Positions 1 through 8,039 of a DNA stretch of 64,000 nucleotides are shown here, in pieces. The first letter of the stretch is position 1; the number at the start of each line of letters is the position of its first letter. The position numbers were made by a program, and so were the translations under genes. Under the pieces are notes generated by a model. That model made no database searches. It was not told the origin of the DNA and saw nothing but the letters and a program-made list of their open reading frames with translations. The stretch is from Sphingomonas sp. URHD0057 (lineage in GTDB: Bacteria; Pseudomonadota; Alphaproteobacteria; Sphingomonadales; Sphingomonadaceae). Location: contig NZ_JIAU01000005.1 in assembly GCF_000620665.1 (NCBI RefSeq), forward strand, positions 611,501 through 675,500. Direction: 5' to 3'.

Positions 1-2
1 AC

Positions 3-965
3 GAGCGCTCCTTCCTGTGCGACGCCGACCCGGCGGGCATGATCATCTTCCGCCGCAACTGCGAGGACGCCGAGCAGCTGTTGCGGCTCACGGATTCCCT
101 GCGCGAGCTGACCGGCCGCCGCGACCTGCCGATCCTGATCGACCAGGAAGGCGGCCGGGTCGCGCGCATGCGGCCTCCCGCCTGGCCGGCGTTCCCGGCC
201 GCCGAGCGGTTCGCCCGCCTTTACCAGGCGGCGCCGTCGTCGGCGATCGAAGCGGTCCGGTCGAACGCCCGGGCGCTAGCGCTGATGCTTCGGGCGTGCG
301 GGATCAACGTCAACTGCCTGCCCCTGCTCGATGTGCGGCAGGAGGGTGCGAGCGACATCATCGGCGACCGGGCGCTGGGTTCGGAGCCGATGCAGGTCGC
401 TGCGCTCGGCCGTGCCGTGCTCGACGGCATGGCGTCCGCCGGTGTCGTCGGCGTGGTGAAGCACATGCCCGGTCACGGCCGGGCGTTGGTCGACAGCCAC
501 AAGGAGCTTCCCGTGGTGACGGCGAGCGCGGACGAGCTCGAGATCGATCTGGAGCCGTTCGAGCGGCTCGCCTGGGCGCCGATGGGGATGACCGCTCACG
601 TCGTCTACACCGCCTGGGACGCCGAGCGGCCGGCGAGCCTGTCGCCGACCGTCATTCAAGATATCATCCGTCACCGGATCGGCTTCGACGGCTGGCTGAT
701 GAGCGACGATCTGGGGATGGAAGCCCTCGCCGGTGATTTCGCCAGCCGCGCGGCGGGTGTCGTCGCCGCCGGCTGCGACGTTGCGCTCCACTGCTCGGGC
801 AAGATGGAGGAGATGGTCGCCGTTGCGAGCGCCGTTCCGCCGATGAGCCCCGAAAGCCACGACCGCCTCACTCGGGCCATGGCGGCCGTCATGGTCGAGG
901 ACGATGATGGGCCCGATCTCGCCGAAGCGCTGGCGAAGCGCGACACGCTGCTGGCACTGGTCTAG
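3..965 (+). CDS. nagZ: Beta-N-acetylhexosaminidase NagZ (5' end cut by window)
   Basis: Glycoside hydrolase family 3 enzyme that removes N-acetylglucosamine from muropeptides during cytoplasmic peptidoglycan recycling. The reading frame is open from base 3, so the true start lies outside the window; the ATG at 39 is internal (MIIFRRN). The family signature KHMPGHG lies near 460-480, followed by the conserved DSHKELP. The aspartate of MSDDLGM near 700-715 fits the GH3 nucleophile. The stop is two bases before scpA. The order nagZ-scpA-scpB-tatABC is a common alphaproteobacterial arrangement, which supports the call. Confidence 0.93.
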   Translation, partial: ERSFLCDADPAGMIIFRRNCEDAEQLLRLTDSLRELTGRRDLPILIDQEGGRVARMRPPAWPAFPAAERFARLYQAAPSSAIEAVRSNARALALMLRACGINVNCLPLLDVRQEGASDIIGDRALGSEPMQVAALGRAVLDGMASAGVVGVVKHMPGHGRALVDSHKELPVVTASADELEIDLEPFERLAWAPMGMTAHVVYTAWDAERPASLSPTVIQDIIRHRIGFDGWLMSDDLGMEALAGDFASRAAGVVAAGCDVALHCSGKMEEMVAVASAVPPMSPESHDRLTRAMAAVMVEDDDGPDLAEALAKRDTLLALV

Positions 966-967
966 CG

Positions 968-1726
968 ATGGCATCCGATTTCGAGTTCGAGGAGCGCTCC
1001 GTCCGCCCATCGGACGAGCTGAACCTGAACCTCGACGGCTGGGAAGGCCCGCTCGATCTTCTGCTCAACCTCGCGCGGGCGCAGAAGGTCGACCTCGCCC
1101 AAATCTCGATCCTGCAACTGGTCGAGCAATACCTGACCTACCTCGCCGAAGCGCGCGCGCTGAAGCTCGAGATCGCAGCCGACTATCTCGTGATGGCGGC
1201 GTGGCTCGCCTACCTCAAATCCTGCCTTCTCCTGCCCAAGGACCCCGAACGGGACCCGACCTCGGAGGAGATCGCACTTCGCCTGCAGATGCGCTTGCAG
1301 CGCCTGGATGCGATGCGGGAGGCGGGGGCGCGGCTGCTGGGGCGGGATCGGATCGGCCGCGATGTGTTCGTCCGCGGCGCCCCCGAAGGATTGCGGCTGG
1401 TCCGCAAGTCGGCCTGGGTGGTGCGCGACTTCGACCTGTTCGCGGCTTACGGTGTCGTTCGCGCACGAACTCAGCCGCCAATGCACGTCGTCCATCCGCG
1501 CTCGGTCATGACGCTCGAGGAAGCGATCGACCGCGTTGCGCGAATGATCGGGACCGCGCTCGACTGGACCTTCCTCGAAAGCTTCCTGCCGGCCACTCAG
1601 GATCCGCAGTTTCGGCGCTCGGCGCTGGCCTCGAGCTTCCTCGCCATGCTCGAGCTGGCGCGGCGCGGCAGGCTCGAGTTCGCGCAGGAAGAGACATTCG
1701 GGCCGATCAAGCTCAAGGCCGCCTGA
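968..1726 (+). CDS. scpA: Segregation and condensation protein A
   Basis: Kleisin subunit of the SMC-ScpAB condensin, which compacts and separates chromosomes. The product is 252 residues. The N-terminal part carries the kleisin signature (WEGPLDLLLNLARAQKVDL, about residues 21-40). The C-terminal winged-helix end that would touch SMC is present. The ATG follows the nagZ stop by two bases, and the TGA shares one base with the scpB start, so translation is probably coupled. SMC itself is not in this window. Confidence 0.94.
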   Translation: MASDFEFEERSVRPSDELNLNLDGWEGPLDLLLNLARAQKVDLAQISILQLVEQYLTYLAEARALKLEIAADYLVMAAWLAYLKSCLLLPKDPERDPTSEEIALRLQMRLQRLDAMREAGARLLGRDRIGRDVFVRGAPEGLRLVRKSAWVVRDFDLFAAYGVVRARTQPPMHVVHPRSVMTLEEAIDRVARMIGTALDWTFLESFLPATQDPQFRRSALASSFLAMLELARRGRLEFAQEETFGPIKLKAA

Positions 1727-2304
1727 TGGACGAGTATATGCGCGCCCTCGAAGCCACTTTGTTTGCCTCGGCCAGCCCGCTGACCATCGACGAGCTGGTC
1801 GAGCATGTCGGTGAGGGCGAGGTCGAGATCGCCCTCGGCCAGCTTGCCCAGCATTACGAGGGTCGCGGGATCGATCTGGTCGAGCGCGGCGGCCGCTGGC
1901 ATTTCCAGACCGCGCCCGATCTCGCGCATTTGCTGCGCCGCACCCGCGAGGAGCCGCGCCGCCTGTCGCGGGCGGCGACCGAGACGCTGGCGATCATCGC
2001 CTATCACGAGCCGGTCAGCCGCGCCGAGATCGAGGCGATCCGCGGCGTTCAGATCTCCAAGGGCACGCTCGACGTGCTGATGGACGCGGGATGGGTCCGG
2101 CCGGCCGGCCGGCGCGAAAGCCCGGGGCGGCCGCTGCTCTATGCGACGACGCAGGAGTTCCTGACTCACTTCGGCCTCGGCTCACGCCGCGACCTGCCGG
2201 GCATCGACGATTTGAAGGCCGCCGGCCTCCTCGATCCGCTCGACGAGAGCGTCATGGAATCGCTCGGGCAGCTTCAACTGGAAAGCGAGGACGAGGGAGA
2301 CTAG
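1726..2304 (+). CDS. scpB: Segregation and condensation protein B
   Basis: Winged-helix partner of ScpA in the SMC condensin complex; it dimerises and bridges the kleisin. The product is 192 residues. Tandem winged-helix features are visible, including the conserved [18 protein letters not shown] stretch (about 85-102) and the GRPLLYATT segment. A frame continuing from 904 runs through this gene, but the ATG at 1726, overlapping the scpA stop by one base, gives the canonical ScpB N-terminus. The acidic C-terminus (ESEDEGD) is normal for the family. Confidence 0.94.
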   Translation: MDEYMRALEATLFASASPLTIDELVEHVGEGEVEIALGQLAQHYEGRGIDLVERGGRWHFQTAPDLAHLLRRTREEPRRLSRAATETLAIIAYHEPVSRAEIEAIRGVQISKGTLDVLMDAGWVRPAGRRESPGRPLLYATTQEFLTHFGLGSRRDLPGIDDLKAAGLLDPLDESVMESLGQLQLESEDEGD

Positions 2305-2327
2305 AAGGCCCGCCAAAGGAGTCCCCC

Positions 2328-2618
2328 ATGGGCAGTTTCAGCATTTGGCATATCCTGCTGTTCGCAGTCATCCTGTTGCTGTTGTTCGGCGGCAATCGCT
2401 TCTCCTCGATGATGGGCGACGTCGCCAAGGGCCTGAAAAGCTTCAAGGCTGGCATGGCCGACGACGAGGACGAGAAGCGCAAGCGGTTTGAAGAAGAGCA
2501 GCGCCGCCGCAACGAGCCGCCGCGCCAGCTTCCGCGCGACCAGCAGCCCATCGACGTCACCCCGTCCCGCGAAGAGCCCACGGCGGCCCCTCCGCCGCGA
2601 GACGACGAAGCCCGCTAA
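2328..2618 (+). CDS. tatA: Sec-independent translocase protein TatA
   Basis: Small subunit that forms the protein-conducting assembly of the twin-arginine pathway in the inner membrane. The product is 96 residues. It has one N-terminal transmembrane helix (about 6-22, [16 protein letters not shown]), the hinge and amphipathic helix ([14 protein letters not shown]), then a charged proline-rich tail. The ATG at 2328 follows an AAGGAG ribosome site at 2315-2320; upstream codons in this frame belong to the scpB shadow. First gene of tatABC. Confidence 0.93.
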   Translation: MGSFSIWHILLFAVILLLLFGGNRFSSMMGDVAKGLKSFKAGMADDEDEKRKRFEEEQRRRNEPPRQLPRDQQPIDVTPSREEPTAAPPPRDDEAR

Positions 2619-2633
2619 AACGCTTTAGAGTCC

Positions 2634-2975
2634 GTGTTCGGCGTCGATTCCTCCGAGCTCGCGGTCGTCGCGATCCTCGCGCTCATTTTCATCGGGCCAA
2701 AGGACTTGCCCAAGGTCATGCGCACGGTCGGCTATTGGGTCGGCCGGATCCGCGGCATGGCGCACCATTTCACCTCCGGCATCGAAAATATGGTGCGCGA
2801 GGCCGAGCTCGAGGAAATGGAAAAGAAGTGGCGGGAGGAGAATGAGCGCATCATGGCGCTGCATCCGCCCGACGCTCATTATCCCGAGCCCGGACAAGCG
2901 GACGAGATGCCCCCGATCGCCGCGCCCGAGCCGTCGGGCGACGAGCTTCCGCCCGAGAAGCGGCCGCTCCCGTGA
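2634..2975 (+). CDS. tatB: Sec-independent translocase protein TatB
   Basis: TatB forms the twin-arginine signal receptor with TatC. The product is 113 residues with a GTG start. One transmembrane helix (about 8-20) carries the typical IGPKDLPKVMRTVG hinge with conserved Gly-Pro, followed by a long charged helix and a proline-rich acidic tail. The GTG at 2634 places FGVDSSEL at the N-terminus, matching the family. The stop overlaps the tatC GTG by three bases, indicating translational coupling. Confidence 0.92.
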   Translation: MFGVDSSELAVVAILALIFIGPKDLPKVMRTVGYWVGRIRGMAHHFTSGIENMVREAELEEMEKKWREENERIMALHPPDAHYPEPGQADEMPPIAAPEPSGDELPPEKRPLP

Positions 2976-3814
2976 AGGACATCGACGACACCAAGCAGCC
3001 GCTGCTCGAGCATTTGATCGAGCTTCGCCGGCGCCTCTTGCTGTGCCTCGGAACGCTCGTCCTGTTCTTCTTCGTCAGTTTCTATTTCGCGAAGGACATT
3101 TTCGCAATTCTCGTCCAGCCCCTGCTCAAGGCCGGGCAGGGTAAGCTTATCTACACCGATATTTTTGAGGCCTTTTTCACCCAGGTGAAGGTCGCGCTGT
3201 TCGCCGCGTTGATGTTGAGCTTCCCGGTGCTTGCGACTCAGCTGTGGCGCTTCGTTGCGCCCGGGCTTTACGCCAAGGAAAAGGGCGCTTTCCTGCCGTT
3301 CCTGTTGCTGACGCCGGTCTTCTTCGCCGCCGGTGCGTGCTTCGCCTATTTCGTCGCCATGCCGTGGGCGCTGCATTTCCTGCTGAGCTTCCAGGGAGAC
3401 GTCGGGGGAGTCAGCCAGGAGGCGTTGCCCGGCGTCGGCAATTATCTGAACTTCGTCACCCGCTTCCTGTTCGGGTTCGGTGCGGCTTTCCTGCTCCCGA
3501 TCCTGCTCATGATCCTCGAGCGCGCCGGGCTGGTCACGCGCGAGCAGCTCGCCAAATCGCGGCGATACGCGATTGTCGGCGCAGCGGCCGTATCAGCGGT
3601 GCTGACGCCGCCCGATGTGGTTTCGATGCTGCTGCTGCTGGTGCCGCTCTACGGGCTTTACGAGATTGCGATCCTCGCCATCCGCATCACGCACTGGCGC
3701 GCAGCGCGCAAAGCGGCGCGGACAGGGGAAGCGGTGATTTCGGAGGCCCAGACAAGAGTGGGCCCGGAAGCGCCACCGGGGGGGGGGAGGGTTGGCGGTT
3801 CCGGGCCCATTTAA
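2972..3814 (+). CDS. tatC: Sec-independent translocase protein TatC
   Basis: Multi-pass inner-membrane protein that binds twin-arginine signal peptides. The product is 280 residues with a GTG start overlapping tatB. The hallmark LLEHLIELRRRL lies at residues 11-22, and about six membrane helices follow. The C-terminal tail is crossed by a run of ten G at 3778-3787. A shift there would change only the last dozen or so residues, because the neighbouring frame stops at 3822. The serS gene often found next in relatives is absent; the next gene is on the other strand. Confidence 0.94.
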   Translation: MKDIDDTKQPLLEHLIELRRRLLLCLGTLVLFFFVSFYFAKDIFAILVQPLLKAGQGKLIYTDIFEAFFTQVKVALFAALMLSFPVLATQLWRFVAPGLYAKEKGAFLPFLLLTPVFFAAGACFAYFVAMPWALHFLLSFQGDVGGVSQEALPGVGNYLNFVTRFLFGFGAAFLLPILLMILERAGLVTREQLAKSRRYAIVGAAAVSAVLTPPDVVSMLLLLVPLYGLYEIAILAIRITHWRAARKAARTGEAVISEAQTRVGPEAPPGGGRVGGSGPI

Positions 3815-3937
3815 GCGGATAGCGAGAGCGGGGGGGCAAAAGGTCACTATCCGAACTGCACAACGCCGCTTCTTCGCGACAAGTTCCAGCGGTCGGAATT
3901 ATTTTTTCGCTGCTGCCGTAACAACCCCCGATTTTCC

Positions 3938-5464
3938 TTAAACTGGCGGAAATACAGGCATTTCGACGCTGTAACGGCCAAGCTTGCGGTCGAGATTCGA
4001 GCGCAACTGCTTGGCGAGGCCGCCGACGATCCGCTCGAACTGCAATTTCTCCGGTTCGTCTTCCTGCTCGGGGACGAGGACACCGCTGTTCAACGTCAGC
4101 CGCGCGGTGAGCTCGCTGGTCCGGCGTAAGGAAATCTCGATCGGGTCGGCGGGCGCGTGGAGCATCGCGAACTCGACGATCTCGGTGATCAGGAAAGCCA
4201 CCGCCACCGCCGCGTCCTGGGTCGTGAAGACCGTATCGATGTCGAGGTCGATCATCAGCCCGCGGGCAGGATCTGGGGCGCCCGCGCGCAATTCGGCTGC
4301 CAGCTCGGACAGCAGCGGCCGCAGCGCAATCCCGCGATTCTCCTCCATCTCCGCGAAATGGTTGCGATGAACGATCGAGAGTGCGCCGACGCGCCGGCTG
4401 ATTCCGGCATAGGCCGCGCGGGCCTCGGGGGTTTCGGCGCCGCGACCATGAATGTTGAGCAGCGAGGCGATGACCTGGAGGTTGTTCTTCACCCGATGAT
4501 GCACTTCGCGCACGAGCCGCCGCTGGCCTTCCAGCGCACCGGTCATTTCGCGTTCGGATTGGTCGACCCGCGACACGGCCCGGACGAACGCATCGCGAAG
4601 CTGCTGGATTTCCGTCGCCGGACCAAGCCTGCGGGGCAGGTCGCCGAGCCCCTGTCCGGGCTGATAAACCCGCACCGCGCTCTCCAGCCGCTTCAATGGC
4701 CGGATCAACAGCCGGCTGACGAGGAGCCATGTTATCAGCGCCGCCGCCACCCACATCAGCACCGGCAGCAGCAGCATGAGGCGGTCGAGCGTGGTGATGC
4801 GCTGCCGCGGGACGCCGACCCGGGCGATGAGAGTTCCACGCCCGATCGGCCACTCGCTAATGAGCAGGGCGGACGCGTCAGTCTGAGTGCCGCCAAGCAC
4901 TTGCAGCTGGCGGCGGCCGTCGTGCAGCGCGAGCGAGGGGATATCGTCGTCGGCGATCGCATTGCGCAGCTCGGCCGCGGGAAGGACGGCGGTCGCCATG
5001 CCGCCGATGACTCCGACGCGAATGGCGATGGCGTCCATGCCGGGGGATACCCGCAGGCGAATGTCGCCGGGCGCCACTGGAGGCAGGCTCGCGGTGTCGT
5101 CGGTCTCGCCCGAATGGCACACCGGGCGGCCGTTGATGTCCTCGAGCTCGAAGTTTTGCGCGATCGCCGGAGCGATCGACAGCGAACGGCGAACCCGGTC
5201 GCAAGCGCTTGCCGGGCCGCTCGCGAACGCACCGTTCGCGGCTACGCGAAGGGCGAGCGCATTGCGCGCAATCAGGCTCTCGATGGCTCGCGCCGCCGCC
5301 CGGCTTTGCTCACGGCCCTGGCCTTCGAGCGCAGAATTCGCCTGCTGGATACCGCTTTCGCCGACCCAGGTCAGCGCGATTCCGATCGGCAGGATCGCGG
5401 CGGTGAGGATCAGGAATAGCTTGGACGCGGTCGAAAGCCGTCCAAATCGCTCGCCAATGGTCAT
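3938..5464 (-). CDS. phyP: PhyP-like HisKA_2 sensor kinase with degenerate ATPase domain
   Basis: Membrane sensor next to the stress regulators. The product is 508 residues: a transmembrane helix about 15-34, an extracytoplasmic sensor region, a second helix about 229-250, a HAMP-like linker, then a HisKA_2 dimerisation helix with HHRVKNNLQ (phosphoacceptor probably H323). The ATP-binding domain is degenerate. The N-box reads EIVEFAMLHA (about 428-437), with Phe where Asn is expected and Leu where Lys is expected, and no DxGxG or GLGL glycine motif follows. In Sphingomonas, PhyP is a negative regulator acting on PhyR, probably as a phosphatase; the lost ATP site fits such a role. The gene name is inferred from fold and location. 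nepR ends 21 bases upstream, so the two are probably co-transcribed. Confidence 0.8.
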   Translation of the reverse strand: MTIGERFGRLSTASKLFLILTAAILPIGIALTWVGESGIQQANSALEGQGREQSRAAARAIESLIARNALALRVAANGAFASGPASACDRVRRSLSIAPAIAQNFELEDINGRPVCHSGETDDTASLPPVAPGDIRLRVSPGMDAIAIRVGVIGGMATAVLPAAELRNAIADDDIPSLALHDGRRQLQVLGGTQTDASALLISEWPIGRGTLIARVGVPRQRITTLDRLMLLLPVLMWVAAALITWLLVSRLLIRPLKRLESAVRVYQPGQGLGDLPRRLGPATEIQQLRDAFVRAVSRVDQSEREMTGALEGQRRLVREVHHRVKNNLQVIASLLNIHGRGAETPEARAAYAGISRRVGALSIVHRNHFAEMEENRGIALRPLLSELAAELRAGAPDPARGLMIDLDIDTVFTTQDAAVAVAFLITEIVEFAMLHAPADPIEISLRRTSELTARLTLNSGVLVPEQEDEPEKLQFERIVGGLAKQLRSNLDRKLGRYSVEMPVFPPV

Positions 5465-5485
5465 CGGCGGAGCCCGATTGGCGCG

Positions 5486-5680
5486 CTAGTTGAGCTTGCC
5501 GATGAGGGTGATGAAATCGTCCGGAATCGTCTCGCGCAAGGTGTCGTCATAGACCGAGCGCAAAGCGCGCCCCAGGTCGCTGGGGCGGTGCTTTCGCGCA
5601 ACCTTGCCGGAAGCAGTCGTTTTCTTTGAGTGCCCGGAATGTCCGGCCCCTTCCGACTCGCCTCGCTTCTTGGCACTCAA
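5486..5680 (-). CDS. nepR: Anti-sigma factor NepR
   Basis: Small anti-sigma factor that holds EcfG until phosphorylated PhyR binds NepR. The family core is clear: GRALRSVYDDTLRETIPDDF followed by LIGKLN at the C-terminus. There is no in-frame ATG. The TTG at 5680 gives 64 residues, near the usual family length, with a GGGGGA ribosome site about 8 bases upstream; another TTG at 5722 would add 14 residues. In many alphaproteobacteria nepR is joined to ecfG, whereas here it is paired with the PhyP-like gene and diverges from phyR. Confidence 0.88.
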   Translation of the reverse strand: MSAKKRGESEGAGHSGHSKKTTASGKVARKHRPSDLGRALRSVYDDTLRETIPDDFITLIGKLN

Positions 5681-5833
5681 CCCTTGTCCCCCCTCGCGCG
5701 GGTACTGTCGCGCGTCATACAAATCTCACCTGCTGGTGCAACGCCTTCTCCCGCCGTTGCCCCGTAATTGAACACAGATCGGGTTAGCCGCAGTACGAGA
5801 AGGTGCTGTGCAGCTTGCCCGGCCCACCGACGA

Positions 5834-5858
5834 AACCAAATGGCCGGTGCTTTGTTCC
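5834..5858 (-). promoter_or_regulatory. Candidate EcfG-type promoter upstream of nepR
   Basis: On the minus strand GGAAC (5858-5854) is followed after 16 bases by GGTT (5837-5834). This is one base from the EcfG consensus GGAAC-N16/17-CGTT. It would give a leader of roughly 145 bases before the nepR TTG and fits autoregulation of the stress system. The call is from pattern only. Confidence 0.45.
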
Positions 5859-5984
5859 AGAGGCCGACCACATCTTTGGGGGGAAGGGGAGGCAGAGCTG
5901 CGCCACGAACCTTGCAGGGTTGCAACAATAGGGAGCCGTCGCCAAAGACGGCGCAAATCTTAAATTCCAGGAGAGCCAACACTC

Positions 5985-6785
5985 ATGTCCCTTGGCCAGG
6001 AACTCGCACCACATCTTCCGTTTCTTCGCCGCTACGCGCGGGCGCTGACCGGAAGCCAGACCCACGGCGACGCATTCGTCCGGGCAACGCTCGAAGCCAT
6101 CGTCGCCAAGCCCGACGAGTTCCCGCGCGACGTCGATCCGCGGCTCGGGCTGTACAAGACTTTCCACGCGATCTGGTCGACCGCGAACATCGAAGAGGGC
6201 GAGGAGCCCGTGCAAAGCGCGACCGGCGCCGAGGGCATCGCTCACGCCCGCTTGTCGCGGATCACCCCGCTTTCCCGCCAGGCGCTGCTCCTGACCTCGC
6301 TCGAGGGATTTTCCTCCGACGACACCGGCTATCTGATCGATGCCAGTCCCGCCGACGTCGACTCGCTGGTCGCCGAAGCGCTCGAGGAAATCGAGCGCCA
6401 GACTTTGGCCGACGTCCTGATCATCGAGGACGAGCCGATCATCGCCATGGATATCGAGACTATCGTCCGCGATCTCGGCCACAACGTCACCGGCGTCGCG
6501 GTCACCCGCGACGAAGCCGTCGCGCAGGCGCGGCAGAACCCGCCCGGCCTCGTCCTCGCGGACATCCAGCTCGCCGACGATTCGAGCGGGATCGACGCGG
6601 TCAAGGATATCCTCGCCGAATTCTCGGTCCCGGTGATCTTCATCACGGCCTTCCCCGAACGCCTCCTGACCGGCACCCGGCCCGAGCCCACCTTCCTCAT
6701 TACCAAGCCGTTCCAGCGCTCGACCGTGAAGGCGGCGATCGCCCAGGCCCTGTTCTTCGACGCGGCGACGGTTCCCGCGGCCTAA
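5985..6785 (+). CDS. phyR: General stress response regulator PhyR
   Basis: Anti-anti-sigma response regulator: when phosphorylated, its sigma-like domain captures NepR and frees EcfG. The product is 266 residues. Residues 1-135 are the EcfG-like domain (sigma 2 and sigma 4 folds without DNA-binding function). Residues 143-262 form a receiver with acidic pair E148/D149, phosphoacceptor D193 (VLADIQLAD), T221 and K241. The FITAFPERLL segment near 218-228 is typical of PhyR receivers. It diverges from nepR-phyP across 304 bases and is followed by the membrane peptide gene and ecfG. Confidence 0.96.
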   Translation: MSLGQELAPHLPFLRRYARALTGSQTHGDAFVRATLEAIVAKPDEFPRDVDPRLGLYKTFHAIWSTANIEEGEEPVQSATGAEGIAHARLSRITPLSRQALLLTSLEGFSSDDTGYLIDASPADVDSLVAEALEEIERQTLADVLIIEDEPIIAMDIETIVRDLGHNVTGVAVTRDEAVAQARQNPPGLVLADIQLADDSSGIDAVKDILAEFSVPVIFITAFPERLLTGTRPEPTFLITKPFQRSTVKAAIAQALFFDAATVPAA

Positions 6786-6800
6786 GTGGGAGCTTGAGTG

Positions 6801-6825
6801 GGAACAGGCTCCCGACCGGCGCGTT
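6801..6825 (+). promoter_or_regulatory. EcfG-dependent promoter (exact consensus)
   Basis: GGAAC (6801-6805), 16 bases, then CGTT (6822-6825) matches the alphaproteobacterial general stress promoter exactly. It lies 16 bases after the phyR stop and 36 bases before the membrane peptide start, so it should drive that peptide and, by readthrough, ecfG. Confidence 0.8.
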
Positions 6826-6860
6826 GGCCGGTCGAACAGTGATTTCGTGACGAGAGCATA

Positions 6861-7016
6861 ATGGTCGATCCGCAACCCTCCGAGCCGTCTATCCACGAGA
6901 CGACGACGGAGGCGCGCGCGGGATCGACGCCGGGCGTCGCCCGCAATGTCCTTGTCATCGGTACGTTGCTGGTGGTCATTTTATTTGCGGTCATCGTCTT
7001 GGTCGGCCGGTCCTGA
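6861..7016 (+). CDS. Single-pass membrane peptide in the stress locus
   Basis: A 51-residue protein: a hydrophilic N-terminus of about 27 residues rich in Ser, Thr, Glu and Pro, then one transmembrane helix (about 29-48, VLVIGTLLVVILFAVIVLVG) ending in Arg-Ser. I do not recognise a family. It lies between phyR and ecfG directly behind an exact EcfG promoter, so it is probably made under stress. The ATG has only a weak upstream ribosome site (GAGAG at 6852-6856). A function in membrane stress or in signalling to the PhyP-like kinase is possible but not shown. Confidence 0.7.
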   Translation: MVDPQPSEPSIHETTTEARAGSTPGVARNVLVIGTLLVVILFAVIVLVGRS

Positions 7017-7091
7017 GCACCTAGCTTCTGTCGCAATCGCTGTTCATGTTCTTGTCAACCGTGCGCGGCCACGGTCGCGCGCTGAAAAAGG

Positions 7092-7742
7092 GTGGGGTGC
7101 AGTTTGACCGATGAAAGCGAACAGGAACGGCGAGGCAAGCCATCGTCCGAACCGGTTCCGCTGTCCGACCCCGAGTTCAAGGACCAGCTCGCGGCCGTCA
7201 TTCCGCACCTTCGAGCCTTCGGCCGCTCGCTCTCCGGCAGCCGCGACCTTGCCGACGACCTGGTCCAGGAGACGCTGCTCAAGGCCTGGGCGGCGCGCAA
7301 GCGATTCCAGGCCGGGACGAACATGCGCGCCTGGACGTTCATCATCCTCCGCAACCTGTTCCTGAGCCAGATGCGGCGCGCCCGGTTCAAGGGCGAATGG
7401 GACGACATCACCGCTTCGAAGATCCTCGCCGCCCCCGCGAGCCAGGATCGGCATATCGAGCTCGGCGACATGCAGCGGGCGCTAATGCATCTGCCGCAAC
7501 CACAGCGCGAGGCGCTGATCCTGGTTGGGGCGGGCGGCTTCGCTTACGAGGAAGCAGCCGAGATTTGCGGCTGCGCGGTCGGCACGATCAAGAGCCGCGT
7601 CGCGCGCGGGCGCGTTGCGCTCGAGCAATTGCTCTCCAGCGGCAAGCTGCCGTCACGGCGGCAACATCGCACTGACCCCGACAAGTCGGCACTGCAGACC
7701 ATCATGAGCGAGGTCGACGAGCTTAGCCGCGATCACGAATGA
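7092..7742 (+). CDS. ecfG: General stress sigma factor EcfG
   Basis: ECF sigma factor of the EcfG group, released from NepR by PhyR. Up to 216 residues. Region 2 lies at about 28-95 (LRAFGRSLSGSRDLADDLVQE, then AWTFIILRN). Region 4 at about 128-185 contains LPQPQREALILVG and the helix-turn-helix YEEAAEICGCAVGTIKSRVARGR. The start is uncertain: GTG at 7092 (used here) or TTG at 7104, the latter better spaced from a GGGTGGGG ribosome site. There is no promoter of its own in the 75-base gap, so transcription probably comes from 6801. Confidence 0.93.
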   Translation: MGCSLTDESEQERRGKPSSEPVPLSDPEFKDQLAAVIPHLRAFGRSLSGSRDLADDLVQETLLKAWAARKRFQAGTNMRAWTFIILRNLFLSQMRRARFKGEWDDITASKILAAPASQDRHIELGDMQRALMHLPQPQREALILVGAGGFAYEEAAEICGCAVGTIKSRVARGRVALEQLLSSGKLPSRRQHRTDPDKSALQTIMSEVDELSRDHE

Positions 7743-7785
7743 GGGCTGCGACGGCCGCGTGCGTGCCGCCTTCCGCCGCCTGAAT

Positions 7786-7968
7786 TCAGTTAAGCTTGCG
7801 CAGCAATTCCGCGAAATCGCGGTCGCACGGTTCCGCCGCCGCGGCCTCGAAGGCGCGGCGCAGCGCGGCCGTGATGCCGGCGTGGGCGGGCGGTAGCTCT
7901 ATCTGGATGACTCGGCGGTCCATCGCATCGAAATCCGCTGCCGGAACATTCTTATTCTCCAACTTCAT
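7786..7968 (-). CDS. Conserved-looking small protein, unknown
   Basis: A 60-residue soluble protein beginning MKLENKNVPAADFDAMDRR and ending FAELLRKLN. No signal peptide, membrane helix or recognisable motif. The frame stays open further upstream, but that extension is basic and Cys-rich and looks non-coding, so the internal ATG at 7968 is preferred. It diverges from glnE. No clear ribosome site precedes it. It could be a chance frame, although its composition resembles real coding sequence. Confidence 0.45.
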   Translation of the reverse strand: MKLENKNVPAADFDAMDRRVIQIELPPAHAGITAALRRAFEAAAAEPCDRDFAELLRKLN

Positions 7969-8039
7969 TTGATTGGGAAACGAGCGGACCACCGGGGAAG
8001 TTTCCCTGAATCTGGAATTGCGGCAATGGCAGTGGCGTA

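Noticed and set aside
4157-5419. 420-codon open frame antisense to the kinase
   Set aside because: Shadow of the high-GC kinase gene; composition rich in Arg, Asp and Gln with no fold motif.
5784-6896. 370-codon open frame antisense to phyR
   Set aside because: Complement of phyR codons; no recognisable protein features.
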